NCBI GenBank assembly: GCA_011800805.1
Contig: MPNW01000411.1
Coordinates: 12,591-76,590, forward strand
DNA: 64,000 nt
Reading direction: 5' to 3'
DNA from: Hirudo medicinalis
Lineage: Eukaryota; Annelida; Clitellata; Hirudinida; Hirudinidae
Positions 47,801-58,900 of this stretch are shown here, piece by piece. Positions within the stretch are counted from its first letter, which is position 1. Each line of letters begins with the position of its first letter. Position numbers and translations under genes: made by a program. Below the pieces are notes generated by a model. It did not search any database. It had not been told where the DNA came from and worked only from the letters and a program-made list of their open reading frames with translations.

Positions 47801-49004
47801 AAATGTCAGAGCTACTGCCATGTTCTTAGAGAGAAACTCTGAATTCAAAAATCATCTTAATGGTAACATTATAACGTGGCCAGTGGTTCCGATAAACACG
47901 TGCACCACGTGGCTCCTTTGCTTACAAAATGGCAAAAGTGATGAATGTTTTGGTTTCAAATTTATGAATTAGAATTCTTAGCAAGAATTTGGACATGAAT
48001 TGTTCACCAGTTTTTGTATTGAATGGAGAATTCGTAGTTCAGAAGGTGACCAGAAACTGATGTCATCACCATGGTGACCTCTCGGTCGAAGATCCGATAA
48101 GGGAATTCATAGATCTTGTTGTACACGGACAAACCCTCACGCTGGAAATATTTGTTAATTCAGAAAACCCCAAAGTAAAAATTAAAATTTCAATACATAT
48201 TAAATTTAATCTTAATTATTAATTAAAATCATCTTAATTATGAGTTTGAGGGCATTTTTGGCATTTAATGGATAGCTTTTGTTAATTACACCAAACTAAA
48301 TAATTAAAAGTGTTGCTAATAATAATACTGCCATTGCATAATATTTTTCTAAATGACAAAGGCAGTAAATATTTTAGAACAAATCATAAAGATTTGGGTT
48401 AGGGTTATGACCAAATAATGAAAATAAGGGAATTGCCCAAGCAACTTTTAAAATATGGTTAAAAGCTTTAGATATCCTATCTAATAAATATATTTTAAAG
48501 GCAGTTGAAAAGAGCTACATAAAAAATTAGTCCAGCCACATCTATTAAATTATTTAGTTAATTAAATCATTTATGCAATTTAAAAATAACTTGTCAATAT
48601 CTGCTAGAATACAAATAACTTATTAAACACATTATTTATTTTAAAGAAGTATTTAATGCATCAATTAACTAGCAAGTAGTTACTTTTCGATATCTCCCTC
48701 TGGACATGATTTCTGCCAACGACTTAGCAGCATCGTTTTTTTCCGCCACGTTAAGAATTCTATCCATATTATTAGTACAATTCTGAGGACTTCCGTTTCT
48801 TGATCTACTTTCAAATGTTTCTCCGTTGTTTGTCGAAAATGATAAACTTCTGACAAAAGGGTTCGATCCGGTAATATCTCGAAATTTTACTAGCAATAAA
48901 AATGATTTATCCTGGAAAGACCTATTCAAACACACATAATTAGCTGCAAATGTTCGAATCGTCGAAGTACGAATGGCACTTTCGTAAAACCCTCGCAACA
49001 ACAT
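38828..49004 (-). CDS. TOP3A: DNA topoisomerase III alpha, multi-exon
   Basis: A type IA topoisomerase that passes single strands and dissolves recombination intermediates with BLM/RMI partners. The first coding exon (about 48678-49004) starts MLLRGFYESAIRTSTIRTF, an Arg/Ser-rich mitochondrial-type presequence; an internal Met at 48765-48767 precedes RILNVAEKNDAAK, the Toprim start. Toprim acidic motif TDCDREGENIG is at about 47500-47570. Further landmarks are QKVFPRVLSELLISYGSCQF (about 46430-46540), the catalytic tyrosine in ISYPRTETNAFP (about 45480-45540), KSDQAHPPIHPTKYTN (about 45130-45190) and GTDATHAEHIETIK (about 43590-43635). The C-terminal part has a C4 zinc finger (CKCPSCGKDM, about 41810-41850), CIGGCD (about 40880), two GRF zinc fingers (about 39600-39780 and 39120-39250) and a CCHC knuckle (CGICGEEGHTRKTC) just before the stop. 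This is the full metazoan TOP3A layout. Introns carry LINE and SINE-like remnants. Confidence 0.95.
40170..40365 (+). mobile_element. Possible retroelement 3' end in TOP3A intron
   Basis: An island less AT-rich than its surroundings has an open plus-strand frame (PGTSREGFIKAVEDILISKE, continuing to REHW and a stop at about 40310). It ends in an (AAT)n tail at about 40342-40357. An open frame, a short 3' region and a simple-repeat tail fit a truncated non-LTR element end. I cannot name the family. Confidence 0.3.
42714..42746. repeat. (AAT)n/(AAC)n microsatellite
   Basis: AAT/AAC units immediately next to the LINE-derived frame at 42748-42990. On the minus strand it lies just past the stop, where a LINE simple-repeat tail would be. 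Confidence 0.8.
42748..42990 (-). mobile_element. Internally deleted LINE fragment in TOP3A intron
   Basis: The minus-strand frame starts with KSGFGIDGLVLSWLHSYLSN, a sequence typical of the reverse-transcriptase palm of CR1/jockey-type LINEs (GIxGxxLxWxxSYLxxRxQ). After an AT-rich junction (about 42870-42900) it continues with AIELFKHQLKTHLFRL, typical of the extreme C-terminus of the same type of ORF2. The several hundred residues between are missing, and a microsatellite follows the stop. Confidence 0.65.
43136..43149. repeat. Short interstitial telomeric tract, TOP3A intron
   Basis: GGGGTTAGGGTTAA, two TTAGGG-type units. Confidence 0.8.
46611..46692 (+). repeat. Candidate tRNA-derived SINE in TOP3A intron
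   Basis: GTTGCCGAACGGGTTACG (about 46613-46630) resembles a tRNA A-box/D-arm, and GCGTTCGAAACCCGG (about 46671-46685) contains the T-loop-like B box TTCGAAA. They are spaced about as in a tRNA, but no clean cloverleaf forms. It lies in an intron and is GC-richer than its flanks. Confidence 0.4.
48396..48407. repeat. Short interstitial telomeric tract, TOP3A intron
   Basis: GGGTTAGGGTTA, two perfect units. Confidence 0.85.
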
Positions 49005-49191
49005 ACCCCCCCTTAAAAATGAAATTATAATAACATAAAGTGCGATAATGATAAATGTTAGTTTTCTTTTTAATAGAAATATGTTTTTTGGTAAATGCAC
49101 TTTTTACATTATTTTTATATTACTTTTTTTACATAAAAATAAAATCGCCTATTTTTTTATTGATCATTCTTAATTTAACATTTATAGAAAT

Positions 49192-49393
49192 TAAGAGGGC
49201 CAATTAATATTTGTTTAACCTGAGTACCCATCACAAATGTTGCCAAATGGAACAGTTGCACGGTCCCATCTAGGGTCAAGTGGCTGACCAATGCGTAGCT
49301 ACAAGTTGGAAGGTCTGAAATTGGGAGATCTGCAGGGGAATCTAAAAATTTTTCTGATTGTCTTGTTACTCTTCTCTTTGCAGGCATTATCAA
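49192..49393 (-). other. Possible upstream exon or small ORF near TOP3A 5' end
   Basis: A minus-strand frame starts MIMPAKRRVTRQSEK and runs about 58 residues to a possible donor (CAG|GTTAAAC). It lies about 190 bases upstream of the TOP3A start. Joining it to the visible acceptor before the TOP3A first exon breaks the frame, so it is not simply the TOP3A N-terminus. It may be 5' untranslated, part of another transcript, or chance. Confidence 0.25.
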
Positions 49394-52300
49394 CTTAGGG
49401 AAACTTTCGCCGGTGTTTACAGGAAAGAAATTTCAAATTGCTAATATAACTAATCTTTTTATTACTCTTGAGATTTGGTTTAAAGTTTTCATTTTAATGT
49501 AAAATTCAATTTGAAGCTAGTTGAAGTTAGATAGTATGTGTTTACAAGGAAACATGCAAATAATATATTGCGCGTTATACGCGCGAAGGGACAACATATG
49601 TTCGGATTGGTTTTTTGTAAATAAGCTCAATTCTAATGGATTTTAAAACTTTTTTTTTCACAAAACGTTTTATTAACATGTTTTTTAATTACTCCAGCTT
49701 GAAGCTTTTAATTCTGAAAAATTGCTGGTGCCTAGTAGCTAGGGACACCACATTACCTCAGTCCCGGGCGCCGAAACTCCTAACTGAGCTTCTAACCACT
49801 AAGGATCGTGGGAACAAATTTTGGCCGTAGCCGGGGAGAGGAAAACATGTTTAGAGATGGAACCTTCCTAATAGACATGGGACCAAGTACAAATAACCTT
49901 GATGTCCCCTTCCTAAGGCGTCGATATAACATTACTAAATATTTTTTTATTCAATCCTAACATGTACAATACGAGCTGCCAGCCTTGAGAATACTGGCAT
50001 GAATGCATCTAAATCCACCTCACAGCTCAATCGCAGACGGGCGGCAGTTCAAAGTGGCAAAGCGAAACCCCGCTACTGCTAGCGGTGCCCTCCCAGACTA
50101 GTGATTCAGTAACAGTAATTTCCAATGGTTAAGACCTCTCTCTCACGGTGGAATCGCGGATCCGAACCCCGTTACGGGAGCTCTGTCCCAATCATTCAAT
50201 AACGGACGTCAACGACTTGCTGCTTTTCCGCCACTAGCGAAGCCTCTATCCACCCATCCAATGAACGGACCAAAGAGCACTTTCACGCATTAATCTATAA
50301 ACATCAACAAAAACAGATGATTAAACAATCCTTTATCAGACCATTGGCCGCAACTGTTAATGTCAACATCTTAATAAATAATGGCGGAACGCAGAAGGCT
50401 GCTCTACCCACTCCTGGGAGAAGCAGTCTTCCAACCAACATGCGGACTCGAGTGACGCAACCGTGGGCTAACAAATAGGACGAGAAACGCTCGGTGGCGG
50501 CGATGACCATGAACACAAGTTTCTGCTTCTCAACGTTTTCCTAATCTCACTGGCTAATTATTGGCTGGCAATAATAGACAAAAGAAATTGAAAGTAAAAA
50601 TATCAATGAAGGAAGGGTCTTAACCGTCTCAGACTTAAGCAGCAGTAGCAGCAACATTAACAATAGCAACTCTAGTTAATTTTTGAGAGAATGCAATCAC
50701 TTAACAATAGGTAATAAATTGCCAGAGGATAGAACATGGAAACATAGAACCGACAAACAAAGAAACCTCATAATCCAAAAGCTCACAGCTTCACCATCAC
50801 GACGGTAAAGCTACCCGACTTGAAGTAACATACGAGCACTAACAAACGCACGAAGGCAGCCGAGAGAGCCGGACTCGTCGGCTTTCGGCACCTAAGCAAA
50901 GGTACGCGTGCAGCGCAGCAGAACTAGCGACAGGATGACTGGCAAACATCGAGGAACAAAAATATATTTCCATTTACTATCTGTAACCAGCAACAAACAA
51001 AATTTTAAACAGCAAATAAGTACTCAACTGAGAATCAACAATTAGCCCAACAACAGATAAAAACGATAGCAAAAATAGCTGTCTAGCGATTGAAAAGATT
51101 TTTAAGATGGTTCCTTAGTAATAGCACAAAGTCAACAAGAAAACTTTAAAGCAGCAGTTCCAAAGCCAACGGAAAAGACAGACTCGCTCCAGACAAACAA
51201 GCATTCCAAATTTAACGAAACCAGCGCCCAGAATATTCGAGACCACCACGAACGGCACGACGTCGTGACGAAGACGGCGGCACAGACACGAATAAAACAT
51301 CCACGACGTGATATGCAGAAATCACAAAACAGAAGACTTGAAAATGACTCACAGGTAATCCATAATCCATAATCCAGTGATCTTGTACATCATCCATATC
51401 ACTTAAGACACAAGTGAATGAAAGAAGCACAGAAGGTAAAACAAAGGTTGTTGAGGCACACAGGAGTGAAACTGAAGTCACACCAGAGTTGTCGATTTCA
51501 ACGATCGTCCTCAGAAGATTCCAACTCTCTGAGTAACATTTCAATGCAGACCTCGTCCGTAACACCGACATCACCAGAGGAGAAAACTCACAAGCAAATA
51601 CATTCAAATACATTCTCAACCCAACGAGACAAAAAAAAACAAAGCAGGAAGACAAAATTAATCCAGCAGCATACAAATATCTGTCATTTCCATGGGAATA
51701 GAAATATTGTAACAGAAAACTGCCATCATACCAAAGTGTAAGGTGACAAGTACTAAGCATTAAGATGGCTTAAACTTTAACAATCCCAACAAATAATCGC
51801 CTCATATTTGCTAAGTTCAACATCATTTGAAGTCCTATTCCATCATTACTTTAACCTGATGTTTATTATGTGCAACATAAACAACAAACCATAGCATGCA
51901 AAACTTAATCGTGCTTAAACAATCACCAAGTGAAGTTCAGGGATCTATCTCCAAGATAAGCCCTAGAGCAAGATGAAAACAACTCCTAGACAACATAAAT
52001 AATTTGCAGCCACGGCAACGTTACCATCTCCGAGCAGCATTAACCTCACGTTTAAATGGTCGTAGCAGTTATTCATCCAGATCAGAACGATTCTGAACGA
52101 ACGAGAACTATTTCGAGGACACTGCCTGGACATGCCGTCAAACTTCGAAAAGCAACAAACACGTTACAATAAAAAAAATTGCAGTGACGTACAAAAATTG
52201 CTATTTAATCGATAACTGTGTTACGCACCAACAACCACCACGATCAAAGCAATGCAAAGTTTTTGCAAAACTCAAGGTGAACTACAAATGCGTAACGAGC

Positions 52301-52946
52301 AACATTTTGCGCAGACGTCGAAGCATTGCTTGGCGTCACATTTACAAACAAGGTACGAGCGAGACGACGTCGACAACGTAATAATATTATTCAAACAATT
52401 CAAATTTTTAAGGTTTAATAAGCTCAAAGAAAAGAATAGCACAAAGAAAAAAAATTCTATCCTTTCGTAACGGTTAATAACGTTTCGCTACAGTCAGAGT
52501 GGATTGCCGACGCCGGCCGAGGGACGGTCGGTGCGGCTTCGACGGGAGATTTAATTTACCGGCACGGAAGATCGTCGTGCGCACCGTCGCAACTGGTTTT
52601 CTCCCGGAAAGATATCGGGCAGACTTCTCCGACTTCATTATCCTAACGTGAATCTGTCAGTGCTGATGTCATCAAGAATGAGATGTGTTTGTGGATGATT
52701 TACTGTTTGCTGTTGTAAGCCAACTTTCAAGCAAACAAGCAAGGGGTCAGTGATTAAGATGACAATGATGATGAAGATGATGATGATGATGATGTTGGAG
52801 ACAGTCACCCCAGATCACCAAACTAAGAGGTAGATAGAATTGATGGCTCAGCTGCAGGTGATAGATTAAGTGTTTGACTGCGCGCTCGAATCTCTGGGAG
52901 TGCAGATGACGACGACTGAACGACACCGTCCGACCAGCTCGAAACC
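49394..52946. other. CpG-richer intergenic region without a recognised gene
   Basis: About 3.5 kb between the TOP3A 5' end and the PIM stop. CpG is more frequent here than elsewhere (for example 50810-50920 and 52490-52640). It may hold the TOP3A promoter and a long PIM 3' untranslated region. The longest frame (51212-51760, minus, 182 codons) is hydrophobic but unrecognised. A tRNA-like segment lies at about 50121-50175 and an ATG/ATC microsatellite at about 52765-52795. Confidence 0.5.
50121..50178 (+). repeat. Candidate tRNA-derived SINE segment
   Basis: CAATGGTTAAGACC (about 50123-50136) resembles a D-arm/A box, and GCGGATCCGAACCCCG (about 50156-50171) resembles a T-arm with loop TCCGAAC. 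This A-box to B-box arrangement is typical of tRNA-derived SINE heads. No intact anticodon arm is seen. Confidence 0.35.
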
Positions 52947-55900
52947 CTAAGAGAGGTCCATCGAGAACCATACGTGGCTAAGGATGCCCTCCAAAGATGG
53001 TCTCATTTTGGGTTCGAAGGTCAGGCATGACTGGACGAGGGCACAAAGCTCTGTCAAAGATACAAGCAATTTTCACCCGTTTAAGCAGCCACTAATAATT
53101 ATTCATTATTTCTTTGTTGTCGTCACCATATTCGGTCGTCCGTCCTTTCATTAACCTACTCGTAATTACTCACGGGAAGAGAGCGGTCTCCTGAAAGTGA
53201 CGTCGGCCGCTATGATTTGTTCATCCTTCTCGAACGGGATGTCGCCGCAGACTATGTCGTAAAGGAGGATGCCCAACGACCACACGCAAGCCGATTCTGC
53301 TTCGTACCTCTTGTTCAGGATCCACTCGGGAGGACTGTACACCCTCGTGCCTATAAAAGGTGAAACTATTAAACATCTCAATATTTTTAACACAAGTCTA
53401 GTTCACCATTCACTACTAAATTGGTTATAGTAGTTATGATAATATGAATCACATAATCACCAAAGCCTGATTAACCATCACCCCACACCAGAAATACTTA
53501 TCCTGCCAATGAATTCTAGCAAAATAAAGTATTATTGATAATATCATTAAATGTAATTTTGCAACATTTCATTTAATAATAATTTAAAAGAAAATGAACA
53601 TCAAATAATAAAATAGTAATAATAACACCAATTATAGCAACACATTAACCATATTTTAGTGATAATTCGCAGAATAACAGAATACGAAGCAACAACATTA
53701 CAACACAGCAGAAATAGCACCCTCTCAATGTTTAGAACAAAAATAAGGTTCAACAAACTACTCTCAGCAGGCTCTGAAGGACATAAAAATAGGTGACAAA
53801 ACATGGTGATTTATGTCATTATTTACAATGATCCAATGTTGAATGAGGAGAGCCATCATGGGAAAAAAGGAAGCATCTCCCGATCAACAAGTCTTTCTGA
53901 ATGCGAGATCGAGATCGACATGCACCGACGACTCTGTCAACTGTCGATCCAAACGTGCCAAACATCATACACTTTGATTCCAAAAAGGTCTTTGACTCAG
54001 GGTATCACAAACAAAATTACTGACGAAACTTCTGACTTATGGCATTTTCATGGGCCTAAGGGCCTTCCTGTAAAATAGAACTCAAGCCGTCAAGGGAGCA
54101 GCCAATTGTCCAACAACGGAGAGAGAGCTAGGTGGCTCGCCTCGAGGGAGAGCCCCCTATGCTTTGTCCTTATTCAATTCTTATTTGTCTGCATAACTCT
54201 ACATCTATATCTACAACCTAAATCACTACAAATTTGAGTTAGTGATCATTTATGACAATCATTTTGATGAAATAAAACACAGAAATGTATCAAAAATATT
54301 TTGAAAGTGGAGGGAGACTAGAATGAAAGAAATGGCAAGCAAATGAAAATTATCAATCTAAACCATTCCATTTATCATCCATCATCTCCCCACTACATTA
54401 TTTTCATTACAGGATGCAAGGATATGTTTCAAAGTGTCCTAGGCAGACAATGGCACTGCAGAGCTAAACAGGGGATTTGAGACTAGATTAAACATGAAAC
54501 AGATCCCCAAATACGAGAGCTATTTTTGGCAGCACTCTGACCTAGATTTACAGAAAGACCTAAATAACATTATTTGCTACCAATTCTGACAATTTCCATT
54601 CCCTAATATCGTTCATCAACTTCCCAGAAGTTACTCCTTAACTGATTGAATAATTGTTATGTGTATTGACACTCAAAACTCGTTATTACTACTTAAATGC
54701 TTAACTAATTACTCAATTAATTCAATGCTACAATGACCAGAGCAAGGAAGTTGAAAGATGATAAGTTACATGCAACTGTGAGAATGAATGAGAACGTTGA
54801 CAGCAAAACAAAACAAGATGGGTTTTCAGGTCATGGTGCCACAGTGCCACTTATCGCACACAGGCCCCTGTGATTTAAACAACCAACGGCAGGATCCGCT
54901 CACCGCCACAAAGTGCACAATCCTTCTGTCGGATGTTCAATTAATTCCCCTTCTATTTCAAATGGCACAAACCTCCAAAGCAACTAGACGTTTAACATTT
55001 TAATAAACTCCATGTCTGATGCCTATAACTAACCTCTACGTGTAATTGTTTTGGCACTACATCAATACAATCTGGAATAACTTTAGAACATTAGAAGCTT
55101 CTGGTTAAGATAGCAAATACTTAATCATAATATTAATTCAATATAATAATTAATTAATTAATTCAATATAATCCGACAACCACTAAGGCATGTAACGACA
55201 TCATTCCCGAACGGAACATTGACATCGAGCACCAAGCTACAGATAACATCAAAGTTTAATAGGTCAAAGGTTACATTTGCATTATTGTATCTTTTTATGG
55301 TCAGAAGTTGTAAAATATTTTCTGTGCTTACTTGTAAGTGTGCTTGCATGAACTTGAATATGAACATGAACAATAACAACACATGGTCGAGCATAACCTG
55401 GTTATGGCGTTAGCAGCGCTGTCAATCTGATTCGTTAGCACATTTCTTCGTGATGCAATCAATACGAACGAATGCCGACAAGCTACTCAGTGGGTAGGTT
55501 CTGGGTTATAGACGACAACTTATTTTTACTTATTTACGTCAACAGGTCCGAGTTCGTTCAAGCACGCTCATTCATAAGTGAGCATAGAAACAAAGACACT
55601 TCAGCAATAGTTGCAAGAAAAACATGTTGCAATCACCCCGATCACGATCATCAATTGGGCGCAGGTTAGCTCGGTGGATTGCATTCTCGTATTCACGGAA
55701 TGACGACAATCGTAAACCCAGCCCGATCCACCGGGAAGTGCCCCGGGTCGGGGAGTTACAAATGGTGGAGTGAATAAAATGCAAGCCTCCCGACGTCGGT
55801 ATGATAATCAACTGAGGTCCAGTGTTTTAGTCTTCGAAAATGCTGCATTATCAATTTATCTGAGAAATTGATCCAAGTTTAACAAAAATTCAACTATAAA

Positions 55901-58900
55901 ATTAAAAATGCCAACACAAAGCAACGATCATTAGATCATTAGCAGAGGACTATGGCCAGTTCGTGGAGAATTAATTATCAGGCAATCTGCCAAGGTTAAT
56001 GTTAACTGATGTAATGTCAAAAACAACAAAAAATTTACGGTAATGACGATATGGATTAAAACGGATTTGAAACAAAATCGATCCGCACGTCACGGACACG
56101 TCGTCGACATCGAGCTCTGCTGTTACCAAACACGTAACTAGACATTTGCTCGAACCTGTTTAACTTGGTGCACTACTCGACTCGTGAGTGATTACAACAG
56201 CAAAAATGGTAGCTATAATATAATACAATTCTCAAAATACAATTTCATTGCAATTTCTTTAAAGCAAAAACTCAAGCAAAACCTGCTAAATATAATTTTT
56301 ATCACTTTTATGACTGTCTCCTTCCTACAGGTGAAACAATCATTGACAATCATAAAATTGCACTGGAAACAATACAGGTTGATAACCATTTCTAACGAGC
56401 CAGATGCAAAAGTCCTACAAATCTATATTTCTGTGCCACTAACCCTCAAAATCCGTGTAATATCCCTCCCTGTACAGAGTTCCTGATCCGAAATCAATGA
56501 GTTTGAATTCATTCCTCTCCAGGTCTACTATGATGTTTTCATCCTTGATGTCCCTATGGACAATGCCCAGCTGCTTCAGACTGATGGCAGTGGAGACGAT
56601 GGGCCTAAAGATGTCGCGTGCCTCGGACTCCCTCATGGTGCCCCTGTTGGTCAGGTAGTCGAACATGTCGCATCCCTAAACGGTGGAAATCGACAGACGA
56701 TTAAATGGTTAGGCATTCTTTAACGGTCATCGGAAACCACATTCGTGTTAAAAAACGTTAAAGATACTGCTAAAATAATGATAATCAGCATCATGACTAC
56801 CTCTAAGGGTCTTTCCATGACTATGAGATAACTGTCTGATCTCTCAAAGTAGTCCAAAATTTCAATCACACCCATGGTCCCCTGTGCCATCTGGAGCAGC
56901 TTCACTTCCATGGGCATAGACCTTCCATCTGGAAGCTGTGTTTAACCAGCAATCCATCAATGAATAACAAATGGATTACATCATACCAAAAGCCAAACGT
57001 TCCATCCGATAAAACCGAGATATTGCAAGGCAAACGGTAAATAAAATGGCATATGAATGTCATAGGGCAAGTAAATAGTTATAATAAGATCTCGGAAGAA
57101 TTTATTGAATTGAACAAATTATAACTTATTCAAACTCTTAGAACTCTGTATTACCTTGAGCATAACCTTGAAATGTCTCTGAACCAAGAACACACATTAG
57201 AATCTAACTTGTACTACAATAACCATCTGGTTATTAAAATTTAATGAATATTTTTGCCCTTAAAAATTCTAGACAATGGCTTCATCCCTCAAGGTTACAA
57301 AAGGTAATTTGTCATCGAAGCAATCAATGCCTTCAGTTTGCAGCTGTGGATCTTAAACAGTCTCACTCAATATGCAAAGATATTGACGACTAGGACCAAC
57401 AAAGGAAAGCAAAATGGCCACACAGAGAAGTGTAAATGTCAACTTCACAAGAGCACTTCAATTCCAGTTAGTCTAAAAAGCCTCTTCAGTAAATGATTAG
57501 GAAAAAGTAGGTGCCTTTGCATAATCATCATCACCATCATTACCATCGCAATATTTCAACAGTCTCTGACAAACCACCATCACAAAGAAAACATCAATTT
57601 TTTTAAAGAAAGAATTGAAGAATCCCTCAACTTCAATGTCTTCTGAGAATCCCTGATTCACAAAACTCAAATTGTCGCCAAAAACAACACCATGTTGTCC
57701 TGACAACGCCTTGTTGTTATGACAAAACAACAACTGCAGCCAAAACAATGATACTCCAAACTCAATGACAATGGGCCTCAGCCAATACATCTGTTAGGGT
57801 TTCCTGTAGAAGTCTTACTTCATCAAATAAACAAAATGAATGATAACTGCAAGGTAACACAAGACCACAGAGCATTCTTTAGTTCCCTTTCAAAACCATC
57901 GTTGAAACTTCCTGCACCCCATTAGAAGATCATCAAGCATGATCCAAATTTAAAAAAAAAACACTTAAGTGTTCAAAGTCAGAAAGCAGATCACTTGTTT
58001 TGAGCCATCTGATGAAATGTTTGAACATAAGCAAATTGATGTGATTGCACTTGAAGACATGGCTGATAAAACCATTCCAAGACGTCACCACTATTGTTGA
58101 AATTCGTGCCTATTTCATGCGATACTTCCAACTGAAGATAAGGCGTGTCGATTGCCACGGCATTAATAGAACTTCGGGCACGAGGGGAGCTCGGACGAAA
58201 AAGACATTTCGCTAGATCGACTTCACGGCATTTCGAATCCAAGCATTCGAGGTGACCAACATCAAACCACTTCTGAATGCAATTAAACTTCATTTCACCT
58301 CATTGCATCCCTCAAAAATATGGCATCATCCCCGTCACAAAAAGTGTCGGCGAAGGGCAGACTCGGGGACCGATCCAAACAATTCTAATGTTAAGTGAAT
58401 CAAGACACAGAGCTTCATTAGATATTTAGATACACTGAAGAAGCATGCTTTTACATCCATAAATACATAACTTATCCAATATGCAGACAGATGGCCATGC
58501 GTTCTTAACTTCTTACGCTCGACACGTCGTATAAGCGACATTAAGTAAGAAAAATAAGTAAATGAAAACAATGATTCTCAAAATGTTACATTTAAGATGA
58601 ACGATCAATTTTCTGATAACATGGCGAACATATTTTAAATCCAATGGAGTAAAATTTAAATGGTTTAGTTTAAATATTGTGTTTTTTACTGCTTTGCGGT
58701 GTAACCAAAATCACGTGACTGGCGGCGAAGTCGCACGATCTCGTAAATCGAGCTGTAATATGAAGTAGAATTATGCAGAAGTATGCCGTCGGATCGGTAA
58801 ACTTCAAAATGCCGGCAGCCCGAGGCGGCGGTGCAAATCGTGAAGTTCGACGACGAGAACGAGCGAACGCCGTAGCATTTGCAGTAATCTCGATTAGCAT

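Noticed and set aside
55666..55760. Possible tRNA gene starting TTAGCTCGGTGGA
   Set aside because: Only an A-box-like segment is clear; no T-arm or cloverleaf follows, so it is not called as a tRNA.
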